A DNA stretch of 15,179 bases from Verrucomicrobiota bacterium (GCA_025354845.1 JANXMD010000037.1:1-15179), one strand, 5' to 3'; counted from the stretch's first letter, positions 6,521-14,681 are shown. Notes: generated from the sequence alone by a model not told the origin. Translations and numbers: made by a program.

Positions 6521-7717
6521 ATGAAAGCGCTTGCCACCTGGACTACGGAAAAGCTGTTCAACTACGTTCACGGAAACCACCTCGTGTACAACACCTGTTG
6601 GGAAGATCCTCGGCTGGATCGCGAGGTCATGGAGCTGGGTCCGGACGACGAGATCGCCCTCATCACCTCGGCCGGCTGCAACGCACTCGACTATGCGCTC
6701 GACGGGCCGCGTCGCATTCACGCGGTCGACATGAACTTCCGACAGAATGCTCTGTTGGAGCTGAAGATCGCCGGCATTCGTCATCTCGACCACGAACAGT
6801 TCTTCAGCGTCTTTGGCGACGGCGGCAGCCGGCACTTCCCGGAGTGGTACCGCACCCATCTTCGTCGTTCGCTTTCCCCGATGGCGCGGGCCTATTGGGA
6901 CCGCTATCAGCACTTCTTCTCCCGCCGCACCCCAAACGCTTCCTTTTATCACCGCGGTACCACCGGTCTCTTCGCGCGCTGCATGGTGCGCTATTTCAAG
7001 ATGGCCGGCGTCCATGACGACATCCTCAACATTTTCGCCGCCCGCTCACTTGCAGAACAGCGGGAGATTTATCATTCGCGGGTCCGCAGTCGGATGTGGC
7101 GACCGGCGGTGAAGCGGGCCCTGCGCACCGACATTGCTCTCAGCCTGATCGGTGTTCCCGCGGCGCAAAAACAACACCTCGAACGCACCTGTGGACAAAG
7201 CGTCGCGGACTTCATGGAGGACTGTGTCGAAGCCGTCTGCACGCGCCTTCCGGTGGCCGACAATTATTTTTGGCGCCTTTACCTCTTCGGCCGTTACTCG
7301 CGTGAGTGCTGTCCGGGATATCTTCAGGAAGCAAACTTTGCGCGCCTCAAGGCGGGGTTGGTGGATCGCGTGGAAGTCTACACCGGCAATCTGACCGAGT
7401 TTCTCAGGAATCATCCGGGCGACCTTTCGCACTTCGTTCTCCTCGATCACATGGACTGGCTCAGCCATCGGCACCCGGAGGCACTCGCCGAGGAATGGCA
7501 ACTGATCGTAAAGCGGGCACGGCGGCAGGCGCAGGTGTTGTGGCGTTCAGGCGGATTCAGCGTGGATTTCGTCGACCCCTTGGTGGTGCGTCACCAGGAG
7601 GAAACCTGCCGGGTTGGAGAACTCCTGAGCTACGACACCAAGCGGGCCGAGGCGTGTCATCAGCGGGATCGCGTTCACACCTATGGCAGTTTCTACATTG
7701 CCCGTTTCCAGCAGTGA
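6521..7717 (+). CDS. btaA: BtaA-type SAM:diacylglycerol 3-amino-3-carboxypropyltransferase (DUF3419)
   Basis: This 398-residue protein, close to the usual BtaA length of about 400, transfers the 3-amino-3-carboxypropyl group of S-adenosylmethionine to diacylglycerol. The product is diacylglyceryl-homoserine, the first step towards betaine lipids, made at the inner membrane. Hallmarks are the N-terminal YNTCWEDPRLDREVMEL (about 23-39), the SAM-binding strand IALITSAGCNALDYAL (45-60) followed by IHAVDMN (66-72), the FHG-like SFYHRGTTGLFARCM segment in the middle, and the late LLDHMDWL motif before a conserved C-terminal arm. ATG 6521 was chosen because it precedes the conserved KLFNYVHGNHLVYN block; a GTG at 6368 would add 51 unlikely residues and crowd the divergent gene. 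The leader CTCCAATTCGC has no Shine-Dalgarno sequence. The 3' end overlaps the next gene by 35 bases. In other bacteria btaA is induced by phosphate starvation and followed by btaB, which is absent here. Confidence 0.88.
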   Translation: MKALATWTTEKLFNYVHGNHLVYNTCWEDPRLDREVMELGPDDEIALITSAGCNALDYALDGPRRIHAVDMNFRQNALLELKIAGIRHLDHEQFFSVFGDGGSRHFPEWYRTHLRRSLSPMARAYWDRYQHFFSRRTPNASFYHRGTTGLFARCMVRYFKMAGVHDDILNIFAARSLAEQREIYHSRVRSRMWRPAVKRALRTDIALSLIGVPAAQKQHLERTCGQSVADFMEDCVEAVCTRLPVADNYFWRLYLFGRYSRECCPGYLQEANFARLKAGLVDRVEVYTGNLTEFLRNHPGDLSHFVLLDHMDWLSHRHPEALAEEWQLIVKRARRQAQVLWRSGGFSVDFVDPLVVRHQEETCRVGELLSYDTKRAEACHQRDRVHTYGSFYIARFQQ

Positions 7718-8885
7718 ATCTCCGGCGCGGCCGGCTCAACCCGGACCACCGCGGATTCTGTTTCACGAGGCCGCAGTGGCTGCGATGCCAGCGGCATCCG
7801 GTGGCGCCCATGCGTATTGGCGGGCGGTCCTGGAGCAGGGCTCGGAGGGATTTGCGCCCAATCTGAAGTCGCAACCGGGCTGGATTAGCACCGGCACCGA
7901 TACCGGCGGATGGCCATTAACGATCCACGATGGTCCATGCCGAAATTCCTTTCCCGCCTCGCTGATCACCCAATACGTCGACTACCCTCGTGTCGAACTC
8001 GGGCTGCTGAACTCCACGCGCGACCGCTTGGCGGCGCGGCTCGGATTGCTCGGATTAGAGGGCTTGTTGCGCATCGCGCGAGCGGATCGCGTGGCACAGT
8101 GGAACAGTTGGCTCTTGTCCACCAATCTTCCGCCCACCGGCACCGTCGAGACGACCCACGACATCACCCGCCGGTTGATTGAAGAGTTTCCGGACCATGC
8201 CATCCTGCTGAAAAACGTGGATTCCATCGAGGATCCGGAATGGCCAGCGGCACTGGCATCGGCGGGTTATTTGCTGATGACCAGCCGGCAGGTCTATCAT
8301 TTTGACGGACGCGCCGGGGAATTCCGCTCGCGGTCCACGGTGAAGCGGGATCTCAAGGAATTCGCCCGCGACACGCGATACCGCTGGGTTGGTCCGACGG
8401 AACTCTCGGTGGCGGATGCGCCATGCATCACGCAACTTTATCACCAACTCTACCTCGAGAAACATTCCGAGCTGAACCCCCAATACACCGAGTCGTTTGT
8501 TCGTCGGGCGCTGCGGGAACATTGGCTGGAATTCCACGGAATCCGCAGCGCAGACGGAACCCTGGTCGGCGCGTTTGGATTCTTCAGTCTGGGTGGCACC
8601 ACCTCCGTGCCGTTCATCGGCTACGACACTACCCTTCCCCAGGAGGAGGCGCTTTATCGCCGACTGGTCAGCGGTATCCTGCAGATCATTGCGGATCGTG
8701 GGCAGTCGCTGAACTACAGCTCCGGCGCGGGGGACTTCAAACTTCGACGCGGTGCGATCCCGATAATTGAATATAATGCCGTTTTTTGCGCTCACCTTTC
8801 AGCGCCCCGTCGACGCGCCTTTGCCCTGGCGGCGCGGCTTCTGAATCGGTTTGTCCGTCCCTGGATGGAGCGGAATCCGCACTGA
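7683..8885 (+). CDS. GNAT/FemAB-like acyl- or aminoacyltransferase coupled to btaA
   Basis: This is a 400-residue cytoplasmic protein. Its C-terminal half (about 200-385) has the pattern of the FemAB/BioF2-like GNAT transferases. A basic helix STVKRDLKEFARDTRYRW (about 217-234) corresponds to the usual RK-x-x-R-R-x-x-R region. An acceptor helix YHQLYLEKHSE follows, then the strand-turn EFHGIRSADGTLVGAFGFFSLG (about 281-302), a VPFIGYDTTLP segment and the late NYSSGAGDFKLRRGA motif (about 342-356), typical of such enzymes. The first 200 residues are a second, less recognisable GNAT-like lobe. The start at 7683 overlaps the btaA end by 35 bases, so translation is probably coupled and the two products likely act in one pathway. 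An alternative start is ATG 7785, 102 bases later, just before the AYWRAVLEQ helix. GNAT enzymes such as OlsB N-acylate amino-acid headgroups, so acylation of the BtaA homoserine lipid is a possible role; this is inference. Confidence 0.75.
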   Translation: MAVSTLPVSSSESPARPAQPGPPRILFHEAAVAAMPAASGGAHAYWRAVLEQGSEGFAPNLKSQPGWISTGTDTGGWPLTIHDGPCRNSFPASLITQYVDYPRVELGLLNSTRDRLAARLGLLGLEGLLRIARADRVAQWNSWLLSTNLPPTGTVETTHDITRRLIEEFPDHAILLKNVDSIEDPEWPAALASAGYLLMTSRQVYHFDGRAGEFRSRSTVKRDLKEFARDTRYRWVGPTELSVADAPCITQLYHQLYLEKHSELNPQYTESFVRRALREHWLEFHGIRSADGTLVGAFGFFSLGGTTSVPFIGYDTTLPQEEALYRRLVSGILQIIADRGQSLNYSSGAGDFKLRRGAIPIIEYNAVFCAHLSAPRRRAFALAARLLNRFVRPWMERNPH

Positions 8886-8979
8886 TCGTCACCGCACCGT
8901 CGACGACGCCCCTCGGATTCGGCCACCCGGCGTTCAGTCGCCAAATCCTCACCGAGGCGTCACCCCGTCGACATTCAAA

Positions 8980-8999
8980 AGGCGGTAGCCTCCCCGCCT
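8980..8999. other. Short hairpin between the GNAT gene and phoD
   Basis: AGGCGG (8980-8985) pairs with CCGCCT (8994-8999) over an eight-base loop. On the plus strand no T-run follows; on the minus strand TTTTG follows. It is the only structure seen in the 178-base gap that must hold the phoD promoter. I saw no convincing -35/-10 pair and no Pho box there. Confidence 0.25.
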
Positions 9000-9063
9000 G
9001 ATCGCATCCGACCGACTCCATTCTCGGAGGGGCCGGAGCCGCAATTCAACACCAATAGCATCC

Positions 9064-12000
9064 ATGAATCGAACTCCCCAAGGAAGACAGATTCCAGCGC
9101 GCCTCCCCTGGTTGGCCGCCGGACTTCTCGGATTGAACCTCGCCCTTCACGCCGCGCCCTCGTTTCTCGGCGTCGCAGCCGGCGATGCGGCACCTTCGGA
9201 AGCCACATTGTGGACCCGGATGGTCGACTCCAACGCGCCTGTGGCGGTGACGTTGACGGCGCAGGTGAGTGCGGATGGTGGGTTTGGGAGCGGGGTATTG
9301 AGTTTCCCGGTGACCACGGATGTGTCGCGGGACTACGCGGCCAAGCTGACGGTCACCGGTCTCACTCCGGGAACGCACTACTTCTACCGGTTCACAGACG
9401 GCAACGTCATCAGTGATACGGGTCGGTTCACCACCCCTCCGGCTGCCACCGACGCCCGCGGGGTCCGCTTCGCCTTCAGTGGTGACGTGGACGGTCTCAT
9501 CCGTCCCTACGCCCTGGCCTCCCAGATTCCCGCCAAGAACTTCGACTTCTTCATGTTCGATGGCGACACCATCTACGAGACCTCCGCCAGCATCGGCTCG
9601 CCTGCGGTCGCCAGCACCGGAACCATCCCGGCTCCTTCCGCCAACGGCGCCACCGCCGCCACCCTCAAGGCTGATTTCTCCCGCAAGTACCGCGAGCAGT
9701 TCCTCCCGGTCAACGCCGGTGGCCAGCCCGCCCTCAAGGCCTTCTACGCGGGCCAGGGCAACTACACCATGCTCGACAACCACGAGCTCGGGAACAAGCA
9801 GTACATCAACGGTGGGGCTCCCGCTGGCGGCCCGGTCGGTGACATGCCGACCGGTGCCGGTGTCGATGCCCGTCTGCTCGTCAACGACGTCAACGCCAGT
9901 GCCGCGGACTACATGAACCGCTCCACCGGGTTCCAGACCATGCTCCAGGCCTATCTGGATCATCAGCCCATCAAGGATCGCGGTGCTGTCTCCTCGCCCT
10001 CCGATCCCCGCACCGACGGTTCCAAGCAACTTTACTTTGCCCAGCAGTGGGGTCGGAACCTTCTGCTCGTGAATGTCGATGATCGTACCTACCGCGACAT
10101 CCGCCTCAAGAAGGCCAGCGACGGCAGCGACGACACTGGTGCCCGTGCCGACATCACCAACCGCACCATTCTCGGTGCCACCCAGCTCGCCTGGCTCGAA
10201 CAGACCCTTCTCGCCGCCGAGCAGTCCGGGGTTCCCTGGAAGGTCGTCAACATCTCCGATCCCATCGACCAGATCGGTCCCATCGCCGGCACCTTGAGCC
10301 TTTCCAATGCGCCTTCGGCTACCGACTACGGAACTCTCGGCACGCTCACGGTCATCACTCCGACCCTGGCCACCACCAACAGCAAGACGGTCACCGTCGC
10401 CAGCACCGTGGGTCTAGTCGCCGGTCAACCGGTCTCCGGTCCGGGTGTCGCCGCCAACACGGTCATCAGTTCTCTCAGCACCGACGGCACCACCTTCACG
10501 CTCAACAACACCGCGTCGCTCTTTGCCGGCCTGCCTCTGAGCCTGGCTGGTGCCCCCAGCACCTACGCCCCCGTCAACAACGACGGCGGCAAGGCCTGGG
10601 CTGGCGGCTACCGCGCCGAGCGCAATGCCCTCCTCAAGTTCATTGCCGATAACAAAATCCGCAACGTCGTCTTCCTGGCCACCGACGACCATCAGAACCG
10701 GGTCAATGAACTCACCTACTCTCCCACTGGCGACACCGCCAACCAGGCGAGCTACGTGAAGGTTCCCTACTGCTTCACCATCGTCTGCGGTCCCCTCGGC
10801 GCCACCGGTCCGGATTTCATCTCCAATCATTCCTTCGACCTGGCCAAGAAACTCGCTGACAGCATCGCCAATGCTCAGGTCGCCGCAGGTCTCGAGCCCA
10901 TCGGTCTCACCGGGTATCCGGGCCTCCATGACGTCGTTCGCGATGGCAACCCTGCCGCCGCCGCCGCGCCTCAGCCCGCTGACTTCTACAGCCCCGATAC
11001 CTTCAACTACAACCAGCTCGAGATCACTCCCGACGGCAAGACCCTCACCGTCACCAGCTACGGGATCAACTCCACCACCCAGAACTCCTTCCTCGAGTAC
11101 GACCCCGCCAATAACCCAGAACGCAAACTCTTCGCCTTCTCGGTCGATGCAGCGGCGCCCGCGGTGCAGATTCCGCAGGCGATCAGCTTCGCCGCCCCTG
11201 CCGCGGTGGAGTTTGCAGCTGGGCTCACGGTGCCACTGACCGCCACCAGCACCTCCGGATTGCCGATCACCTACAGCGTGATTAGCGGTCCGGCGACCCT
11301 CGCCGGTAACACCCTCAAGGTTAGCGGCGCTGGAACGGTCGTGATCAGCGCGTCGCAGCTTGGCGATCCGGTCTATTTCAAGCCCGCGACGCCGGTGACC
11401 CAGAGCCTCACTGTTCAAAAGGGACACCAGACGCTCAGCTTCCCCGAGCTGGGTTCTGTGCAGTACTTCTCCGGGTTGGCCGAAGCGTTGAACGCCACGT
11501 CAAGCTCCGGACTTCCGGTGTCGGTGCGACTGGTCAGCGGACCGGGATTCCTGGTCAACGACCACGTGCTCAGCCTGCGTGGTGCGGGTCTCATCGTGTT
11601 GACGGTATCGCAGGCGGGTGACGCCAACTTCCTGCCCGCCACGGAAGCCACGCGCAGCCTGCGCGTTCTCGGTGAGAGCCAGACCGTCACCTTCACGGCA
11701 CCCGCGGACACCACCTTCGCACCGGGACGTCCGATTACGCTTCAAGCGACCGCGAGCACTGGATTGCCCGTGCGTTTTGCGGTTGAAAGCGGTCGCGCGA
11801 CGGTCGCCGGAAATGTCCTCACCCTGACCGGTGCGGGCACCGTGCAGGTCAGCGCGATCCAAGACGGCAATCTCGTGTACTCGCCGTCGGCACCCGTCGT
11901 TCGCTCCTTTAATGTCGGACGCGCGGAACAGAGCATCGACTTTGGATCCATCCCCGGCGTGCCGTTCGGTCGCGCTCCGCGAATCCTGTCTGCGAAGAGC

Positions 12001-12396
12001 TCATCGGGATTGCCCATCGACTACACGCTCATCAGCGGTCCGGGCATCGTGGATTCCAACCGCCTGATCGGCTCCGGCCTCGGTTCGGTGGTGATCGAAG
12101 CTGCGCAGTCCGGCAACGCGGACTACCTCCCGGCGCCCCGCGTCACTCAAACCGCGCAAATCATTCCCGGATTTGAGATCGTTCTTCCCCGAAAGGGATC
12201 CAGCGATACGGCCCGGTTGCAGGTCTGGCTCGACACCGGCGTTAAGGGCGTGGTGGAAGAAACGCAGGATCTCAAATCCTGGACCCCCATTGGCCAAGCC
12301 ACCGGCCTCGGCTTCTATGATCCCGCGGAACTCTCGTTGACCCCAACGCAAGTCTCGGGTGCGTCTCGTTACTGGCGCGTCCGCGTCTCCCCGTAG
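9064..12396 (+). CDS. phoD: Secreted PhoD-type alkaline phosphatase with internal insert, Ig-like repeats and verrucomicrobial C-terminal domain
   Basis: This 1110-residue secreted protein has a signal peptide at about 1-31 (LPWLAAGLLGLNLALHAA), without a twin-arginine motif. The PhoD_N/fibronectin-like domain covers about 32-125 (AAGDAAPSEATLWTRMV ... GLTPGTHYFYRFTDG). The phosphoesterase domain (about 130-690) shows Asp141 in FSGDVDG, Asp166/Asp168 in FDGDTIYE, Asn239/His240 in DNHE, Asp541/Asp542/His543 in TDDHQNR, and the LGATQLAWLEQTL segment. The Cys of Bacillus-type PhoD is replaced by an SGD motif, as in another PhoD subgroup. A stretch at about 421-497 (VTVASTVGLVAGQPVSGPGV ...) looks like an inserted repeat domain. 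Residues 700-1034 are four repeats of about 83 residues, each with S-x-SGLP and SGPG-like turns. The end (about 1035-1110) has EETQDLKSWTPIG and YWRVRVSP. It should hydrolyse phosphodiesters and monoesters outside the cytoplasm. Family length is normally about 500-600. Confidence 0.9.
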   Translation: MNRTPQGRQIPARLPWLAAGLLGLNLALHAAPSFLGVAAGDAAPSEATLWTRMVDSNAPVAVTLTAQVSADGGFGSGVLSFPVTTDVSRDYAAKLTVTGLTPGTHYFYRFTDGNVISDTGRFTTPPAATDARGVRFAFSGDVDGLIRPYALASQIPAKNFDFFMFDGDTIYETSASIGSPAVASTGTIPAPSANGATAATLKADFSRKYREQFLPVNAGGQPALKAFYAGQGNYTMLDNHELGNKQYINGGAPAGGPVGDMPTGAGVDARLLVNDVNASAADYMNRSTGFQTMLQAYLDHQPIKDRGAVSSPSDPRTDGSKQLYFAQQWGRNLLLVNVDDRTYRDIRLKKASDGSDDTGARADITNRTILGATQLAWLEQTLLAAEQSGVPWKVVNISDPIDQIGPIAGTLSLSNAPSATDYGTLGTLTVITPTLATTNSKTVTVASTVGLVAGQPVSGPGVAANTVISSLSTDGTTFTLNNTASLFAGLPLSLAGAPSTYAPVNNDGGKAWAGGYRAERNALLKFIADNKIRNVVFLATDDHQNRVNELTYSPTGDTANQASYVKVPYCFTIVCGPLGATGPDFISNHSFDLAKKLADSIANAQVAAGLEPIGLTGYPGLHDVVRDGNPAAAAAPQPADFYSPDTFNYNQLEITPDGKTLTVTSYGINSTTQNSFLEYDPANNPERKLFAFSVDAAAPAVQIPQAISFAAPAAVEFAAGLTVPLTATSTSGLPITYSVISGPATLAGNTLKVSGAGTVVISASQLGDPVYFKPATPVTQSLTVQKGHQTLSFPELGSVQYFSGLAEALNATSSSGLPVSVRLVSGPGFLVNDHVLSLRGAGLIVLTVSQAGDANFLPATEATRSLRVLGESQTVTFTAPADTTFAPGRPITLQATASTGLPVRFAVESGRATVAGNVLTLTGAGTVQVSAIQDGNLVYSPSAPVVRSFNVGRAEQSIDFGSIPGVPFGRAPRILSAKSSSGLPIDYTLISGPGIVDSNRLIGSGLGSVVIEAAQSGNADYLPAPRVTQTAQIIPGFEIVLPRKGSSDTARLQVWLDTGVKGVVEETQDLKSWTPIGQATGLGFYDPAELSLTPTQVSGASRYWRVRVSP

Positions 12397-12410
12397 TAAT
12401 CGTCTGAGCC

Positions 12411-12439
12411 GGGGGCGTCGCACGCCGTGCGGCGCCTCC
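12411..12439. other. GC-rich hairpin just after the phoD stop
   Basis: GGGGGCGTCGCAC (12411-12423) pairs with GTGCGGCGCCTCC (12427-12439) over a GCC loop, with two imperfect pairs. It begins 15 bases after the stop codon and has no T-run, so it may block 3' exonucleases or be a degraded repeat rather than a terminator in itself. Confidence 0.5.
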
Positions 12440-12478
12440 GTCGTGTCCTACTCCGTCGAAACCCGGAACCCAAACGAA

Positions 12479-12519
12479 CGCGGCATCTGGCCCTGTGCCA
12501 GGTGCCGCGATTTTGTTTC
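12479..12519 (+). terminator. Rho-independent terminator of the phoD transcript
   Basis: CGCGGCATCTGGC (12479-12491) pairs with GCCAGGTGCCGCG (12497-12509), 13 base pairs including one G-U, over a CCTGT loop. It is followed by ATTTTGTTTCT, a good T-rich tract for plus-strand termination. It lies about 80 bases after the phoD stop and separates phoD from the lipoprotein gene. Confidence 0.85.
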
Positions 12520-12919
12520 TGGGGCAGTCCTTCGCGACGTCCGGCCTGGACATTGATAGGTCTTTGATCGCTTCCCGGGGCCAATTGATTCCACAGCGGA
12601 CGGCGGATCGGGCACACGTTTCTCAAGCGTGATCAAAAACACTCGCAGCGAATCACGCAAAATCGATTCACCAGCTTATGAACTTGTATCGCTCTACTCT
12701 TCAGGGAATCCGAATGGTTCAAGAGCAGCGCCGTCACCGTCGCATCCAGGAAACAGCCGAGGCTGCCTTTCGCCGCGCAAGCGCTCCATTGCGCCTCCAC
12801 ATCCCCAGCAAGCCGGAGTGCCCGCAACGAAGCCAGTCCACAGCGTCATCCAGCAGCTGATCGCTCCCACCCGTAGAAATCGGCTCGATCTCACGGGGCT
12901 TCCAATGTAGTGTGCGAGG
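12520..12919. other. 400-base gap before the lipoprotein gene, no supported gene
   Basis: Nothing certain is seen here. The bases around 12600-12680 are clearly richer in A+T than the genes. A 60-codon frame at 12678-12860 (+) starts MNLYRSTLQGIRMVQEQ and has an Arg-rich helical middle, but its third-position composition is not decisive and there is no ribosome binding site, so it is not called as a gene. The promoter of the lipoprotein gene should be in this stretch. Confidence 0.4.
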
Positions 12920-14230
12920 ATGAGATGGGAGGAACGGTTGGCCATTCTATCCGCGCTGCTGCTGCTCGCCGGCTGTTCGCGTGACGAGACCATCCCGCTC
13001 AAAGACGGACGGACGATCCAACTCTGGTCCACGACCTACGGCACCAATCATGTCGCGCCCGGGCAGTTCATCCCCTGGCTCGACAAGGAGCTACCTCGGC
13101 TTCCGCAAAAGTTGCTGCGGACCTGCTTGACCAACGCCGCCACACGACTTCAGGAAGTCACGACCGAAGATCCTCAGCTGGTGCTCTGGACCCACCCCGT
13201 CAGCGGCACCTCGAACACGGCGGCAGTTCCAATGGTCCGACTCACTTTTCCCGGCCAGATTAATTCGGCAGGAACGCTGGTGTACTACGACGGGACCTGG
13301 GGCGGCGGCCGCGAGCGGACACCCGGGGTTGCCACGCTCTCGCTGTTTCGAAGACGGTCGCCAACGATCACCCTTGAAGCCGAGGTCATCGAAGCTGGTA
13401 CCAGGGATTGGCCGTCCCCCAGCACGGTCCTCCATCTCCACAATCCCCAGCCGTTCAGCGGCGCGAGCTGGAAACTCGAATCCCTACCACGCTCACAAAC
13501 CAACTCCGGGATCCGCGCCACCCTGTACGATCTTGCCGTCACCAACCGATTCGTGACCAACAAGGCGGGGCGACGTCTTGCATTTCAGCAGACCTGGCTC
13601 CGCTTCGACGCGTTGGATGCGGCGCAACGTCCGCTGCGCGTATTGGGATGCACTCTTTCGGATCCGGGCGGCAACAAGCTCTACTTCCCCATTGAAAGAA
13701 CCTTGGAGAACTCCGTCGCCTATCCCATGCTAGGTGCCTTGTTCGATGACGAGCCTGCATGGCGCCTCCAGGTGGAGACCGCCCTTCCCGATTCGGAACC
13801 CACCGGCACTGTGGAGCGAGTGGAGTTCACGGGACTCACCGATCCTCCGGAGGACGATGAGACCGGATCCCGGCCGCGCCCCGCACCCCTCAGGCGGACG
13901 AGTCGGCTGATTCCCACTCTGGAGATCAGCGCGTACCAGTTCGCCGCGGGAAAGGCTCCTAAGTTGAGTCTGGGTTTGCGCGGACGTCCGCCTGGAATTC
14001 GCGTGGACTTGGAAAAAGTTGTGGATGAGTCGGGACGAGTCTGGAACGCAAGGGAGACAAGCTCCGCCGGCAGTCCGGGATCCGACTCCTCTCATGAATA
14101 CTCGATGTCCTTCACCAACACCTTCAGCGTCTCGGCAAAGTCGATGAACCTCACGTTCCGGATCTACCGCACGGCGATCTTTGAATTCCATCCCCCAGCA
14201 CGTTTCAGTTCTGCGGCGCCGTTGCCGTAG
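12920..14230 (+). CDS. Lipoprotein of unknown function
   Basis: This is a 436-residue protein with a short lipoprotein signal: hydrophobic residues 7-18 and the lipobox LLAG-C with Cys19. The n-region MRWEER is unusually acidic but contains two Arg; no better start is available. The mature part looks beta-rich and has no motif I recognise. Visible features are DGRTIQLWSTTYGTNH (about 29-44), a basic/proline-rich linker with an acidic PPEDDE patch (about 309-330) and a C-terminal half with ISAYQFAAGKAPKLSLGLRG. Two similar-looking segments describing strand-rich modules may be present, but internal repetition is not clear. The gene stands alone between the phoD terminator and a repeat region, so context gives no firm role. 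The leader contains CTTCCAAT and then GAGG directly against the ATG. It is probably attached to the inner or outer membrane. Confidence 0.75.
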   Translation: MRWEERLAILSALLLLAGCSRDETIPLKDGRTIQLWSTTYGTNHVAPGQFIPWLDKELPRLPQKLLRTCLTNAATRLQEVTTEDPQLVLWTHPVSGTSNTAAVPMVRLTFPGQINSAGTLVYYDGTWGGGRERTPGVATLSLFRRRSPTITLEAEVIEAGTRDWPSPSTVLHLHNPQPFSGASWKLESLPRSQTNSGIRATLYDLAVTNRFVTNKAGRRLAFQQTWLRFDALDAAQRPLRVLGCTLSDPGGNKLYFPIERTLENSVAYPMLGALFDDEPAWRLQVETALPDSEPTGTVERVEFTGLTDPPEDDETGSRPRPAPLRRTSRLIPTLEISAYQFAAGKAPKLSLGLRGRPPGIRVDLEKVVDESGRVWNARETSSAGSPGSDSSHEYSMSFTNTFSVSAKSMNLTFRIYRTAIFEFHPPARFSSAAPLP

Positions 14231-14300
14231 TTCCGGTCGTCGAACCGATTCGGGCAAACGCGACTCGGCGAACTCTAAACCTGAATAGGAAAGATTAGAC

Positions 14301-14365
14301 TACAGATTCACACAGATAGCGGAGGGATTCTTGACCGCAGATGAACGCCGATGGACACGGATGTG
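14301..14365. repeat. CAGAT-type 10-base repeat array, left block
   Basis: Two decamers TACAGATTCA and CACAGATAGC (14301-14320), then after a 15-base interruption three more, CGCAGATGAA, CGCCGATGGA and CACGGATGTG (14336-14365). The spacing of 10 bases is kept. The units are of the same kind as at 513-540 and are in the same orientation. Confidence 0.6.
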
Positions 14366-14402
14366 GAACCTTCTCCCTCAGCCCTCCCTTCAAACCCTTG
14401 TC

Positions 14403-14439
14403 CCAGTTTTGCTTTTCGCCTTTTACCTTTTGCCTTGGG
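14403..14439. repeat. Pyrimidine-rich short repeat (CCTTTTG type)
   Basis: A run of 7-8-base units of the type GCTTTTC, GCCTTTTA, CCTTTTG, CCTT is enclosed by CCCA and TGGG. The strand asymmetry is strong (almost no purines other than a few G and A) and very unlike the neighbouring GC-rich genes. It lies in a non-coding stretch, probably part of the same repeat mosaic. Confidence 0.5.
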
Positions 14440-14602
14440 TTTCCCTCGCTTCAAAGGCCCGTGGGGCCGGCATCTTTGTAGCCCACACACAAGAAACGGA
14501 GACGAGCCTCAGCGGGGCGGCATCGTCTCGGATCGCGAACTACGTCGTGGTGTGAACGATACGCGCGCCTCGGTGAACGCTGCCTGCGTGCCTTTATCAT
14601 GG

Positions 14603-14665
14603 AGGTCCCGGTGCTCCACTCAGTTCGTAGCGAGAGCGGCAGAGGGCTGCCGCACTCCAGGACCT
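14603..14665. repeat. Extragenic palindrome
   Basis: AGGTCC (14603-14608) pairs with GGACCT (14660-14665), and inside lies GCGGCA (14636-14641) with TGCCGC (14648-14653) over a GAGGGC loop. Read on the minus strand it gives GAGTGCGGCAGCCCTCTGCC, a type of palindrome that I recall as common between genes in verrucomicrobial genomes. No coding potential is seen. Confidence 0.5.
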
Positions 14666-14681
14666 GCGGACACGCTTCATT

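Noticed and set aside
9046..11427. Long minus-strand frames opposite phoD
   Set aside because: Gly/Val/Arg-rich shadow translations in a high-GC gene; the plus strand carries the PhoD motifs throughout.
12678..12860. 60-residue Arg-rich small ORF
   Set aside because: No ribosome binding site, undecided codon pattern and no known relative. It is kept only as a remark on the gap.
14331..14555. Short plus-strand frame in the repeat region
   Set aside because: It starts inside a decamer repeat and runs through the pyrimidine-rich repeat; there is no domain or ribosome binding site.
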